A stretch of 10,760 nt of DNA from Ruminiclostridium sp. (GTDB taxonomy: Bacteria; Bacillota; Clostridia; DSM-8532), in contig DOHN01000154.1 in assembly GCA_003535195.1 (NCBI GenBank), positions 20,342-31,101 on the forward strand, in the 5' to 3' direction. Every line of letters begins with the position of its first letter. Positions within the stretch are counted from its first letter, which is position 1. Under the pieces are notes generated by a model. That model was not told where the DNA came from, did not search any database, and saw only the letters and a program-made list of their open reading frames with translations. Of this stretch, positions 1-7,338 are shown in pieces. Both the position numbers and the translations under genes were made by a program.

Positions 1-1
1 A

Positions 2-712
2 AGGGCAGAAAAGAAAGATATCGATTATTATTTGAATGGATTAACCGGAAGCTATAAGCCCGATTCCATCGGCGTGGTGGACACCATGGGCTGCGCAACC
101 ATGGAAGCCATTGCCTACATGACCAGATGGTATAAGGAAAAGCTTCAGATCCCTGTGGAAATCCATGTTCATAATGAGTTCAATTTAAGCGTTGCAACAA
201 CTCTTGCCTCTGTATTTGCCGGAGCGGAAGTGGTCCATTGCTGTATCAACGGGCTTGGGGAGCGGACCGGAAATACGCCGCTGGAGGATATGGTGGCAGC
301 CCTGCAGATTTTATATGGTTATAACGCAGGCATTGATATCGGCAAGATCGCGGATCTGTGTCAGGAGGTAGCAGTGATGTCGAAATATCCTATTGCTGCT
401 AAGAAATCAGTCACCGGCAAGGATATTTTTGTAAGAGAATCGGGAATCGGAGCCGATATGATTGCCTCCACACCCCTTGCCATGTTTGCTGTAAATCCGG
501 CTACATATCATCAAAAGGGCAGCTTGGTGCTCGGGAAAAAGAGCGGGCTTCTCTCCATTGAAACAAAGCTTGGTGAACTAGGCATTGATATGGAAAGGGA
601 AACAAGAAAGAAAATCCTCGGCGAAGTGAAGGAGTTCGGCACCGAACATAAAAGATGCTTAACCGACGAAGAATTTATGGCCATCGTCAAAAAGTATGCC
701 CCCGGTATTTAA
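2..712 (+). CDS. HMGL-family (isopropylmalate/homocitrate synthase-like) protein, 3' part only
   Basis: The frame is open from the window edge, so the 5' part is missing; 236 residues are visible. The fragment shows the C-terminal half of an HMGL-like TIM barrel: DTMG at fragment residues 27-30, the metal-binding HVHNEF at 55-60, and the glycine-rich GLGERTGNTPLED at 84-96. A GKKSG segment follows, corresponding to GKHSG of LeuA and NifV. Family members condense acetyl-CoA with a 2-oxo acid. The protein ends soon after the GKKSG subdomain and has no LeuA-type regulatory domain, so its length fits the homocitrate-synthase/AksA type. Where LeuA and NifV have HESGIH, this protein reads RESGIG, so the exact reaction is uncertain. 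It lies 53 bases before the uroporphyrinogen-decarboxylase-like gene and probably shares its transcript. A TTG at 32 is internal and not a credible start. Confidence 0.85.
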   Translation, partial: RAEKKDIDYYLNGLTGSYKPDSIGVVDTMGCATMEAIAYMTRWYKEKLQIPVEIHVHNEFNLSVATTLASVFAGAEVVHCCINGLGERTGNTPLEDMVAALQILYGYNAGIDIGKIADLCQEVAVMSKYPIAAKKSVTGKDIFVRESGIGADMIASTPLAMFAVNPATYHQKGSLVLGKKSGLLSIETKLGELGIDMERETRKKILGEVKEFGTEHKRCLTDEEFMAIVKKYAPGI

Positions 713-765
713 AAAGCCGGTGGCAGCCCGGGGCATGAAAAAATCCAAGTGATAGGGAGAACCGT

Positions 766-1800
766 ATGAACGCCTTAAAGGAACGAAATGAGGACAGATT
801 GAAAAAAAGCATCCGGGGCCAAAAACCGGATGCCCATCCCTTTTATTTATGGATTAATTTTCCGCTTGTAAAATCCGTTACGGGTGTAGATTTAGACTCT
901 TATTTCCATCAGCCCGAGGTCATGCTCGAAACACAGGTGGAGCTGATTTCACAGCTTGACGCTTGTGCCGCGCTGTACCCCGATTTCGGCGTGATACCGG
1001 AATCCAGCGGCTTTGGCGGCAAAGTGCGGTTTGACGGGAAAGGCTTTATTTCAGTACAACCATCGCCCAATTTGGAAATAGGCCGGTTAAATGACTTTAG
1101 GCCTGCAGATCCATACGGCGATAACTATATGCGCCGCTGCCTGGAAACCCTGAAATATATGAAAACACATATTCCTTCGGGGTTTAAGCTGGACCCGGCA
1201 AAATTGATCGGCCCTTTTACCGTCGGGGCACAGATTTTTGGCATTGAAGATTTTTGCATGACTGTCTATGATGATCCCGATTTTATCCATGAAATTCTGG
1301 AGGTCGTCATTGAAACAGAGATTTGTTTTATGAAAGAGCAGGAAAAAATACTGGGCGGGCTTGATAACATTTTAATTGCCGATGATATTGCGGCTTTTCT
1401 CAGCGAGGCCCAATTCCGTGAGTTCGTCATGCCCACCTATGAGCATATCTTTGCTGAATTTCCTGGTGTTGAGCGCCGTTACCACAACGACGCAAATGCG
1501 CTCCATTTAGCCGGAGCTATCGCAGATGCAGGCTTTCAGCTGTGGCACATGGGGAATATGTTCAGCATCACCGATGCCGCCAAAAAAGCGGAAAACCGGC
1601 TAGCCATCTGCGGGGACATTGTTCCGACACGGTTTGCTGAACTGCCCCCTAAAGAGGCTGGGAAGATTTGCAGCAGCCTCCTTGACAAGTTTGATGGAAA
1701 CCCGCGCCTGGTTTTAAGCACGGGAGGATATTTCAGCTATGGCACACCTCTTGAGAACATACGCACTTTAATGTGTATGGCCGATGAAAGGAAAATATAG
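766..1800 (+). CDS. Uroporphyrinogen decarboxylase (URO-D)-like protein
   Basis: This 344-residue soluble protein has the length and pattern of the URO-D/MtaA superfamily. Seen features are a FTVGAQIFG stretch near 151-159, the acidic LIADDIAAF at 203-211, RYHNDANAL at 238-246, an ICGDIVPT strand near 281-288, and the C-terminal STGGYFSYGTPLENI at 318-332 that closes the barrel. Family members include haem-pathway decarboxylases and corrinoid- or coenzyme M-linked methyltransferases. The HxC and late Cys zinc ligands of MtaA-type methyltransferases are absent (HND and STGG stand there), so a zinc methyltransferase is not supported. The N-terminus also lacks an obvious HemE signature, so true haem synthesis is unlikely. 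The ATG follows GGGAG at about 8 bases. It sits just after the HMGL-like gene and ends at a terminator. Substrate unknown. Confidence 0.85.
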   Translation: MNALKERNEDRLKKSIRGQKPDAHPFYLWINFPLVKSVTGVDLDSYFHQPEVMLETQVELISQLDACAALYPDFGVIPESSGFGGKVRFDGKGFISVQPSPNLEIGRLNDFRPADPYGDNYMRRCLETLKYMKTHIPSGFKLDPAKLIGPFTVGAQIFGIEDFCMTVYDDPDFIHEILEVVIETEICFMKEQEKILGGLDNILIADDIAAFLSEAQFREFVMPTYEHIFAEFPGVERRYHNDANALHLAGAIADAGFQLWHMGNMFSITDAAKKAENRLAICGDIVPTRFAELPPKEAGKICSSLLDKFDGNPRLVLSTGGYFSYGTPLENIRTLMCMADERKI

Positions 1801-1814
1801 CCCGGATTAAAAAC

Positions 1815-1851
1815 CACCCTGCTTGAAAATCAAACAGGGTGATCTTTTTTT
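1815..1851 (+). terminator. Bidirectional intrinsic terminator
   Basis: The arms CACCCTG (1815-1821) and CAGGGTG (1835-1841) form a 7-bp stem, which can extend inwards through TTGA/TCAA. A T-run follows at 1845-1851. On the other strand the same stem is followed by GGTTTTT, so it can end both the rightward URO-D-like transcript and the leftward trpB2 transcript, whose stop codon is at 1855. Confidence 0.85.
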
Positions 1852-1854
1852 AGC

Positions 1855-3231
1855 TTATTGGATACCGGGGATTTTGGGGAGCTGTTCAAAGCTCCTTTCA
1901 AGCTCTTCATCGTTAGGAATGATATCATTCATTTTTCCTTCCAGGTAGGAGCTATAAGCCATCATATCAAAATAGCCCGTACCGGTCAGGCCAAAGAGAA
2001 TGGTTTTGGCTTCGCCTGATTTCCTGCATTTCAGTGCTTCGTCAATGGCTCCCTTAATAGCATGCGCCGATTCGGGAGCGGGCAGGATGGTCTCTTGCTT
2101 TGCGAAGAGGTGAGCGGCTTCAAACACCTTTGTCTGTTCCACTGCCATGGCTTCCATATACCCGTCATGGTACAATTTTGACAGAATGGGGGACATGCCA
2201 TGATACCTCAGGCCGCCCGCATGGTTTGCCGATGGTATGAATCCGGAGCCCAGCGTGTACATTTTAGCCAGCGGAGTTACCTTTCCCGTATCGCAGAAAT
2301 CATAAGCATAGCGGCCCCGTGTAAAGGAAGGGCAGGAGGCGGGCTCTACGGCGATGATTCTGGGATTTTTCCTGCCCAGCAATTTATCTTGCATAAAAGG
2401 CGCGATCAGTCCGCCTAAATTGGAGCCGCCGCCCGCACAGCCAATGACGATATCAGGGTATTCGTCCAGCATTTCCATGGCTGTTTTGGATTCCAGACCG
2501 ATAATGGATTGGTGTAAAAGCACCTGATTCAAAACCGAGCCCAGCACATAACGGCAGCCTTCTGTGGTGACCGCCTTTTCGATGGCCTCGGAGATGGCGC
2601 AGCCCAGACTTCCGCTGGTACCAGGATCCTTGGACAATATCTTCTTTCCGATTTCGGTGGTAGGGCTGGGACTGGGGATGATATCCGCACCAAAGGTCTG
2701 CATGACGGATTTTCTAAAGGGCTTTTGTTCGTAGGATACTTTTACCATGTAGACAGTCAGCGGCAGGTTATAAAAGGAGCAGGCTTCAGCCAAAGCCGTT
2801 CCCCATTGCCCGGCACCGGTTTCGGTCGTCAGGCCGGTCAACCCCTGTTCTTTTGCGTAATAGGCCTGAGCGATAGCCGAATTGAGCTTATGACTTCCCG
2901 AGGTATTGTTCCCCTCAAATTTGTAATAGATTTTAGCGGGAGTATCCAGATATTTCTCCAGATGATAGGCGCGAATGAGGGGAGAGGGCCGGTACAGCTT
3001 ATAAAAATCCTGGATCTCTTCCGGAATGTCTACATACCTGGTCGTCGAGTCCATTTCCTGATGGGCCAGCTTTTTACAGAATACCGGATACAGCTCCTCC
3101 GCCTTTACGGGCTTGAATGTGGCTGGATTCAGCATGGGATCAGGCTGCTCCTTCATATCGGCCCGGAGATTATACCACTTTTTCGGCATTTGATCCTCTG
3201 TCAGATAAAGTTTGTGCGGAACTTTTTTCAT
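1855..3231 (-). CDS. trpB2: TrpB2-type tryptophan synthase beta chain (TrpB-like PLP enzyme)
   Basis: This 458-residue PLP enzyme is expected to make L-tryptophan from indole and L-serine. Its length, about 60 residues over ordinary TrpB, its N-terminal extension and RPSPL at 81-85 fit the TrpB2 group (TIGR01415). Seen motifs are GSHKLN at 112-117 with the Schiff-base lysine at K115, ETGAGQWG at 137-144 with the probable catalytic Glu at E137, the phosphate-binding GGGSN at 267-271, and PAPESAHA near 384-391. ETGAGQWG, where TrpB1 has ETGAGQHG, is typical of TrpB2. The catalytic set is intact. The ATG has AAAGGAG 8 bases upstream. No trpA lies beside it, which fits TrpB2 proteins that act alone or salvage indole. 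Expression should be controlled by the T-box leader upstream, so low charged tRNA-Trp would raise it. Confidence 0.93.
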   Translation of the reverse strand: MKKVPHKLYLTEDQMPKKWYNLRADMKEQPDPMLNPATFKPVKAEELYPVFCKKLAHQEMDSTTRYVDIPEEIQDFYKLYRPSPLIRAYHLEKYLDTPAKIYYKFEGNNTSGSHKLNSAIAQAYYAKEQGLTGLTTETGAGQWGTALAEACSFYNLPLTVYMVKVSYEQKPFRKSVMQTFGADIIPSPSPTTEIGKKILSKDPGTSGSLGCAISEAIEKAVTTEGCRYVLGSVLNQVLLHQSIIGLESKTAMEMLDEYPDIVIGCAGGGSNLGGLIAPFMQDKLLGRKNPRIIAVEPASCPSFTRGRYAYDFCDTGKVTPLAKMYTLGSGFIPSANHAGGLRYHGMSPILSKLYHDGYMEAMAVEQTKVFEAAHLFAKQETILPAPESAHAIKGAIDEALKCRKSGEAKTILFGLTGTGYFDMMAYSSYLEGKMNDIIPNDEELERSFEQLPKIPGIQ

Positions 3232-3319
3232 AATTTGCTCTCCTTTCGGTACGAAAATTTGTAATTGGCGCAGCTAAACCGATTTGGATTTTGAAAGCTT
3301 GTTACCCGAAATCAGGTAT

Positions 3320-3364
3320 AAAAAAAGACCCTTGCCCAAGTAACAAATACTGGGACAAAAGTCT
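3320..3364 (-). terminator. T-box intrinsic terminator
   Basis: On the minus strand a 15-position stem (14 pairs, some G-U) forms between AGACTTTTGTCCCAG and CTTGGGCAAGGGTCT, with a 9-base loop and a run of seven T (3320-3326). It is the default OFF structure of the trpB2 leader. The trpB2 start codon lies about 88 bases further on. Confidence 0.93.
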
Positions 3365-3611
3365 GCTAACCTTCTGCGGTACCACCCTGTTTGGTGAAAA
3401 ATCACCCTCTTAAGTTCATATACAATCATATATGCTCCCTTGATAACGGGCGGAGATCCCGTCAGGCATTACTTGGCGTACTCGCTTTCTTCCTGACCTC
3501 TTAAGTCCATTCGGCTAAGTTTTCGAATTACCCCAATCGCACCAGCCTGGGGCTCTCTGAAATGAAAATCTTTAGCCTACTCTTCTTAATCAACGGTTTA
3601 AGCTATTCGTT
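3320..3611 (-). promoter_or_regulatory. T-box riboswitch leader, tRNA-Trp specific (UGG specifier)
   Basis: The RNA is read on the minus strand. Stem I has the lower helix TTAAG/CTTAA and the upper helix GGCTAA/TTAGCC. Between them lies an internal loop with AAGAGTA on the 5' side and GAATGGA on the 3' side; GAATGGA presents UGG (plus coordinates 3507-3509), the tryptophan codon. A small GGTGA/TCACC hairpin precedes the conserved T-box AGGGTGGTACCGCA (about 3375-3388). The antiterminator folds as CAGGG/CCCAG, a UGGUACC bulge, then CAGAAG/CUUUUG. Its 3' strand is the 5' strand of the terminator at 3326-3364, so the two folds exclude each other. Uncharged tRNA-Trp should favour the antiterminator and let transcription enter trpB2. 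Confidence 0.95.
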
Positions 3612-3612
3612 T

Positions 3613-3653
3613 TTTATATTATATGGATGGAAATATGATTTTGTCAATAGCAA
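3613..3653. repeat. Promoter-containing direct repeat, copy 1
   Basis: This 41-base stretch matches 10720-10760 in the same orientation, with one mismatch (g at 3630, a at 10737) in the promoter spacer. It carries both promoter boxes of the T-box transcript. Similarity stops just downstream of the -10 box; its other end cannot be set because copy 2 runs into the window edge. Confidence 0.9.
3618..3647 (-). promoter_or_regulatory. Sigma-A promoter of the T-box/trpB2 transcript
   Basis: The minus strand reads a perfect TTGACA (plus 3642-3647), an 18-base spacer, then a perfect TATAAT (plus 3618-3623). Transcription should begin near 3611, just before stem I. The -35 box lies only about 36 bases past the stop codon of the last permease gene of the upstream operon. 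Confidence 0.85.
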
Positions 3654-3682
3654 TTTTTTTCAGCATGGTAAAATCAATTATT

Positions 3683-4696
3683 TCAATTTCCTTTTTTGTT
3701 TTCAGAAAAATAGTTAAGCACCATAACAATAAGAAGAACGCTGCCCCATATCAGTGCCTTATAGAAGTTGCTTATTTGCGGGAACATATTTAGACCGGAT
3801 GATAACATTTGCAAAACTAAAATTGAAAATACAACGCCGCTGATCTTTCCTTTTCCACCATCCGGATTTACTCCGCCAAGGACGACTATTAGCACACATT
3901 GCAAAGTATAGACCGTACCGTAATCCGCACGTGCGGAATTATAATTTGCAAGCATGACGAGTCCTCCAAGAGAAGCGCATATACCAGACAATGCATAGGT
4001 TTTTATCAGCAGCCGTCCATTATTAAGTCCGCTGAATTTTGCGGCTCTAGCATTAGTTCCCAGCAAATATAACCTTGTACCGTATGTTGTAGAGGATAAA
4101 AGAAATGATATGATGCCTGCCATAATTACAAATATTATAAGCTGAACGGGGATAATTCCAAATAATTTGCCTGCTATAACTGCGGAATAATCCATCGGAA
4201 GGTTGCTTACAGCCTTCCCTTCGGTCAGGATGATGGCTATTCCCGTATAAAGTTCATTGGTGCCTAAAGTGGCAAGAATAGGGGGAATATGTATTTTGGC
4301 TACCAAAATGCCATTGAAAATACCTGCAATAACCCCGATTAAAATTCCGCAAGTCATTGTAACCGGTATACCATACCATGCAAGTGTTCCGCCTGTTCCT
4401 ACCATTGATTTAAGCACTATCCCTGAAGCAATGGCAGCAAGATTTGCGGCTCCGACTACAGAAAGATCAATTCCGCCGCTGATCATGCATACCATTATTC
4501 CTAAAGACATTAAACCGAATTCCGGAAATTGGGCCGCCATAGTCTGAAAATTAATATATGAAAAGAATTTTTGAGGCTTTAGAATCGCCATTCCAATGAG
4601 TACGGCCAAAAATGCAATTATCAGGCGGCCTGTATGTACGTCTTTACCATAAAGGTTATTAAGTTTGCCGCGTATTCCAGCTTTGTTTCCATTCAT
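3683..4696 (-). CDS. ABC sugar transporter permease (RbsC/LsrC/LsrD-like), second permease
   Basis: This 337-residue, very hydrophobic protein belongs to the BPD_transp_2 family that forms the membrane channel of ribose/AI-2/rhamnose-type importers. MISGGIDLSVVGAANLAAI near residues 72-90 is the typical signature around the third membrane segment. A second conserved region, VLIVVLGGVNPDGGKGKISG, lies near 268-287. The charged N-terminus of about 23 residues should be cytoplasmic. The start codon overlaps the stop of the preceding permease by four bases (ATGA), with GAGGAGG 7 bases upstream, so the two are translationally coupled and probably form a heterodimer. No hairpin terminator is visible after its stop. 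Confidence 0.9.
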   Translation of the reverse strand: MNGNKAGIRGKLNNLYGKDVHTGRLIIAFLAVLIGMAILKPQKFFSYINFQTMAAQFPEFGLMSLGIMVCMISGGIDLSVVGAANLAAIASGIVLKSMVGTGGTLAWYGIPVTMTCGILIGVIAGIFNGILVAKIHIPPILATLGTNELYTGIAIILTEGKAVSNLPMDYSAVIAGKLFGIIPVQLIIFVIMAGIISFLLSSTTYGTRLYLLGTNARAAKFSGLNNGRLLIKTYALSGICASLGGLVMLANYNSARADYGTVYTLQCVLIVVLGGVNPDGGKGKISGVVFSILVLQMLSSGLNMFPQISNFYKALIWGSVLLIVMVLNYFSENKKGN

Positions 4697-5721
4697 CGTG
4701 ATGCCTCCTCTGCCTTCTTGTTGGTCAAGCGGTTACTGTTGCGTAACACCTGCGTAGCGGATATGCCTGTCCCGACAATAATCAGCATACCAAGGAAGAA
4801 ACCCTGCCAGAAGGTGGGAACACCGAGCAATATCAAAGAATTCTGAACGATAACAATTAGAATTGTTCCAAGCATACAACCGGTCAGAGATCCTGCTCCG
4901 CCTGTTATTGCAGTTCCTCCCAATACTACACCGGCTATTATCATCATTTCCATTCCAAGCATATTGGTAGGATGGCATTGACCCATCATGCAAACACGTA
5001 TCAGGCCCGCAAGGCTTGAAATAGCGCCAACTGCAACATATAAAACAAATTTTATCCGAACAACATTAAAACCTGCTCTGTAAGCACTTGCTTCATTTCC
5101 GCCTATTGCAAAAAGTCCCCGGCCGAACATAGTATAATGAAGAATAAAATAGGCAATGACCAAAGCAGCCAGCAATGCAAGCATTGCAACAGGCATTCTT
5201 GAGGTTAACCCGGATTCCTGATTCTTTGCTATGAACAATGCATTTGTACCGAATTGGCTCATTCCATCCGGTATTTTAGCGATCTGGGTCGAGTTTAGAA
5301 CACCCTGCATAATACCTTTAAATACGCTTGATGTACCCAGTGTTATAATCATTGTGGGCAATTTAAGCTTTGCAATAAATAAGCCGTTGAAAGCTCCAAG
5401 GAGCATGCCGAATCCTAATACCATCAGTATGGGTAGCAGGATTCCGCCCTGATAATTTGTATCTGTCAGTATTCTTGTGGTCGCATATACGCTTAATGAC
5501 GCCAAGGCAGGAAAAGAAACGTCGATGCCGCCGCTTATTATAACCATAAACGCTCCTATTGCGAAAAGTCCGGGGACAATAAGCGCAGATAACAGGTCAA
5601 CCAAATTATTAGGCGTAAAGAATTGTCCTGAGCGAAGTTCAATCACTATGCTCAGAAGGACTATCACAAGAGATATGTAAAATTCATTTCGTTTTAAAAG
5701 CTTTCTTAAATTTAGGCCCAT
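4693..5721 (-). CDS. ABC sugar transporter permease (RbsC/LsrC-like), first permease
   Basis: This 342-residue membrane protein is of the same family as the downstream permease. GAFMVIISGGIDVSFPALAS near residues 57-76 is the family signature; VVLGGTAITGGAGSLTG near 266-282 matches the LGG-G-G loop before the last membrane segments. Nearly all of the chain is made of hydrophobic segments. The ATG at 5721 has AGGAG about 10 bases upstream, placed at the end of the ATPase gene, whose stop is 13 bases before this start. Two distinct permease genes, rather than one RbsC-type gene, resemble the LsrC/LsrD and RhaP/RhaQ layouts. The two differ clearly in sequence, so this is not a recent duplication. 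Confidence 0.9.
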   Translation of the reverse strand: MGLNLRKLLKRNEFYISLVIVLLSIVIELRSGQFFTPNNLVDLLSALIVPGLFAIGAFMVIISGGIDVSFPALASLSVYATTRILTDTNYQGGILLPILMVLGFGMLLGAFNGLFIAKLKLPTMIITLGTSSVFKGIMQGVLNSTQIAKIPDGMSQFGTNALFIAKNQESGLTSRMPVAMLALLAALVIAYFILHYTMFGRGLFAIGGNEASAYRAGFNVVRIKFVLYVAVGAISSLAGLIRVCMMGQCHPTNMLGMEMMIIAGVVLGGTAITGGAGSLTGCMLGTILIVIVQNSLILLGVPTFWQGFFLGMLIIVGTGISATQVLRNSNRLTNKKAEEASR

Positions 5722-5734
5722 ACGTTCATCTCTC

Positions 5735-7219
5735 CTACATCATATACTGAGAAAGCTGATTTTCCTCGATATCCTTTGGATTAAGCTGGGCTATAACGGA
5801 ACCGCCCTTCATAATAAGCACATTACTGCAATTTTGCATTATTTCAGGTAAGTCATCAGAAATAATTATGATTCCAAGCCCTTTATGGGCAAGCGATTGT
5901 AAAATTAAATGTATATCATGTTTTGAACCTATATCCACGCCTACTGTGGGACCATTGAGTATTAAGATATCCAGGTTCCGGGCGAGCCATTTGGCTAATA
6001 CAACCTTTTGCTGGTTTCCGCCTGAAAGAGTGCTGCATGGGTTATCTGGATCCGTGGTTGCTATGGCCAGTTCATCTATCCATTTTTTAATCTCAGCTTT
6101 TCTTTCTGCTTTATCGAGTATACCGAAATTATTGGATATATTATCCAAATCGGAAACAGTTATATTGTCTCCTATACTTTGCGGTAAAAATAAGCCTTCA
6201 CTTAAACGATCATCTGGTACATACCCAATTTTATGATTTATGGCTGAAATAACAGAATCAATAGTAGCCTCTTTTCCATTAATAAGTATTCGTCCTTGGT
6301 CTGCTTTTTTAACGCCAAAAAGTGAGAGGGCCAATTCAGTGCGTCCTGAGCCTAAAAGGCCTGTTATACCAAGTATTTCGCCTTTTTTAAGCGTAAAATT
6401 AACGTTACTGTAGCAGCCGCTAAGACCCAGGTCCTGTACCTCCAATAACGGTTCCTGGCTTGCATATTGGGGAGTGAAGCGTATATCCTCAAATTCTCGG
6501 CCTGTCATATAATATGTAAACTTCTTATCATCCAGATCAGATGTTATTCCTGTTATTATTTTTTCACCGCTTCTTAGAATTGTGAAGCGTTCGGAAATTT
6601 CAAAAACTTCGTTGAGCTTATGACTGACAAATAATATGGATATACCCTGTTCTTTCAAAGCAAGAATAATTTTAAACAGCGAATTGACCTCTTTTCTGGT
6701 TAGCGCTGTGGTAGGCTCGTCCATAATAATTAACTTAGCATTAAACATCAATGCTCGGCTTATCGCTACAAGCTGTTTATCTGCGACCGAAAGGTCGCCG
6801 ACCTTAGCATCCAGATCCACCTTAAAATCGATTTTCGAGGTTGCTTCTTCTGCAATGGTACGAAAACGCTTCCAATTGACAAATTTGCGTTTATCCTTTA
6901 ATTCGCTGTTGAACGCCAGATTTTCCATAACCGATAAGTTTGGAAATATAGAAAAATCCTGATAAATGACCTGAATGCCATTCATTATTGATTCTATAGG
7001 GGAAAGCTTTGAATAGACTTTGTCGCCAAATTCGATATGCCCGGCATCAGGCGCATATACACCGGATATCACTTTAATTAATGTTGATTTTCCGCAGCCG
7101 TTTTCACCTGCCAAACAATGTATCTCGCCGGCCGCAATTTCCATGGATACCCCTTTTAATGCCTCAACAGCTCCAAATGATTTTTTTATATCTACAACCT
7201 CTAATACGGTTTGAGCCAT
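5735..7219 (-). CDS. Sugar ABC transporter ATP-binding protein with two NBDs (RbsA/LsrA/RhaT-like)
   Basis: This 494-residue protein has two tandem nucleotide-binding domains and would drive import through the two permeases. NBD1 has Walker A GENGCGKST at 38-46, a YQD Q-loop near 90, the unusual signature LSVADKQ, Walker B LIIMDEPT and an H-loop SHKLNE. NBD2 has a degenerate Walker A GLLGSGRTE, as is usual in this family, and a normal LSGGNQQKV signature. Its Walker B reads LILNGPT (N422-G423), where DE is expected. NBD2 is therefore probably not hydrolytic. The ATG at 7219 is preferred because AAAGGAG lies 10 bases before it; an in-frame TTG at 7243 lies upstream of that site. A 119-base gap with a strong hairpin separates it from the binding-protein gene. 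Confidence 0.92.
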   Translation of the reverse strand: MAQTVLEVVDIKKSFGAVEALKGVSMEIAAGEIHCLAGENGCGKSTLIKVISGVYAPDAGHIEFGDKVYSKLSPIESIMNGIQVIYQDFSIFPNLSVMENLAFNSELKDKRKFVNWKRFRTIAEEATSKIDFKVDLDAKVGDLSVADKQLVAISRALMFNAKLIIMDEPTTALTRKEVNSLFKIILALKEQGISILFVSHKLNEVFEISERFTILRSGEKIITGITSDLDDKKFTYYMTGREFEDIRFTPQYASQEPLLEVQDLGLSGCYSNVNFTLKKGEILGITGLLGSGRTELALSLFGVKKADQGRILINGKEATIDSVISAINHKIGYVPDDRLSEGLFLPQSIGDNITVSDLDNISNNFGILDKAERKAEIKKWIDELAIATTDPDNPCSTLSGGNQQKVVLAKWLARNLDILILNGPTVGVDIGSKHDIHLILQSLAHKGLGIIIISDDLPEIMQNCSNVLIMKGGSVIAQLNPKDIEENQLSQYMM

Positions 7220-7229
7220 AAAGCATAAG

Positions 7230-7236
7230 CTCCTTT
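7230..7236 (-). promoter_or_regulatory. Ribosome binding site fixing the ATPase start
   Basis: The minus strand reads AAAGGAG, 10 bases before the ATG at 7219 and downstream of the alternative TTG at 7243. This rules out the longer reading, which would add eight residues. Confidence 0.75.
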
Positions 7237-7288
7237 CGGTCAAGAATTATGCTTGACAATTATGCCTTTAAACGATTATCCTTCATTT

Positions 7289-7328
7289 GACCCGCTGTCC
7301 CGAATAGGGGGGAGGGGGACAGCGGATC
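7289..7328 (-). other. Intercistronic stem-loop after the binding-protein gene
   Basis: The arms GACCCGCTGTCCC (7289-7301) and GGGACAGCGGATC (7316-7328) form a 13-bp stem with one G-U pair in the minus-strand RNA and a C-rich 14-base loop. It starts about 10 bases after the binding-protein stop. No U-run follows on the minus strand, so it is not a standard terminator. Such stems after binding-protein genes often protect the upstream mRNA from 3' exonucleases and give more binding protein than membrane components. Confidence 0.75.
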
Positions 7329-7338
7329 TTAAAATCAA

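Noticed and set aside
3240..3250. Identical 11-base ACCGAAAGGAG before trpB2 and before the ATPase gene (7230-7240)
   Set aside because: It is centred on the Shine-Dalgarno sequence, where short matches are expected. No longer similarity surrounds it.
4257..6962. Several + strand open frames of 60-120 codons across the permease and ATPase genes
   Set aside because: They lie wholly antisense to well-supported genes, show no family motifs and have compositions expected of shadow frames.
7220..7243. Longer ATPase reading starting at TTG 7243
   Set aside because: The TTG lies upstream of the AAAGGAG site, which instead serves the ATG at 7219. The family N-terminus also begins close to that ATG.
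7305..7318. G-rich run as a G-quadruplex
   Set aside because: Only two G-tracts are present. They are better explained as part of the loop and arm of the stem-loop.
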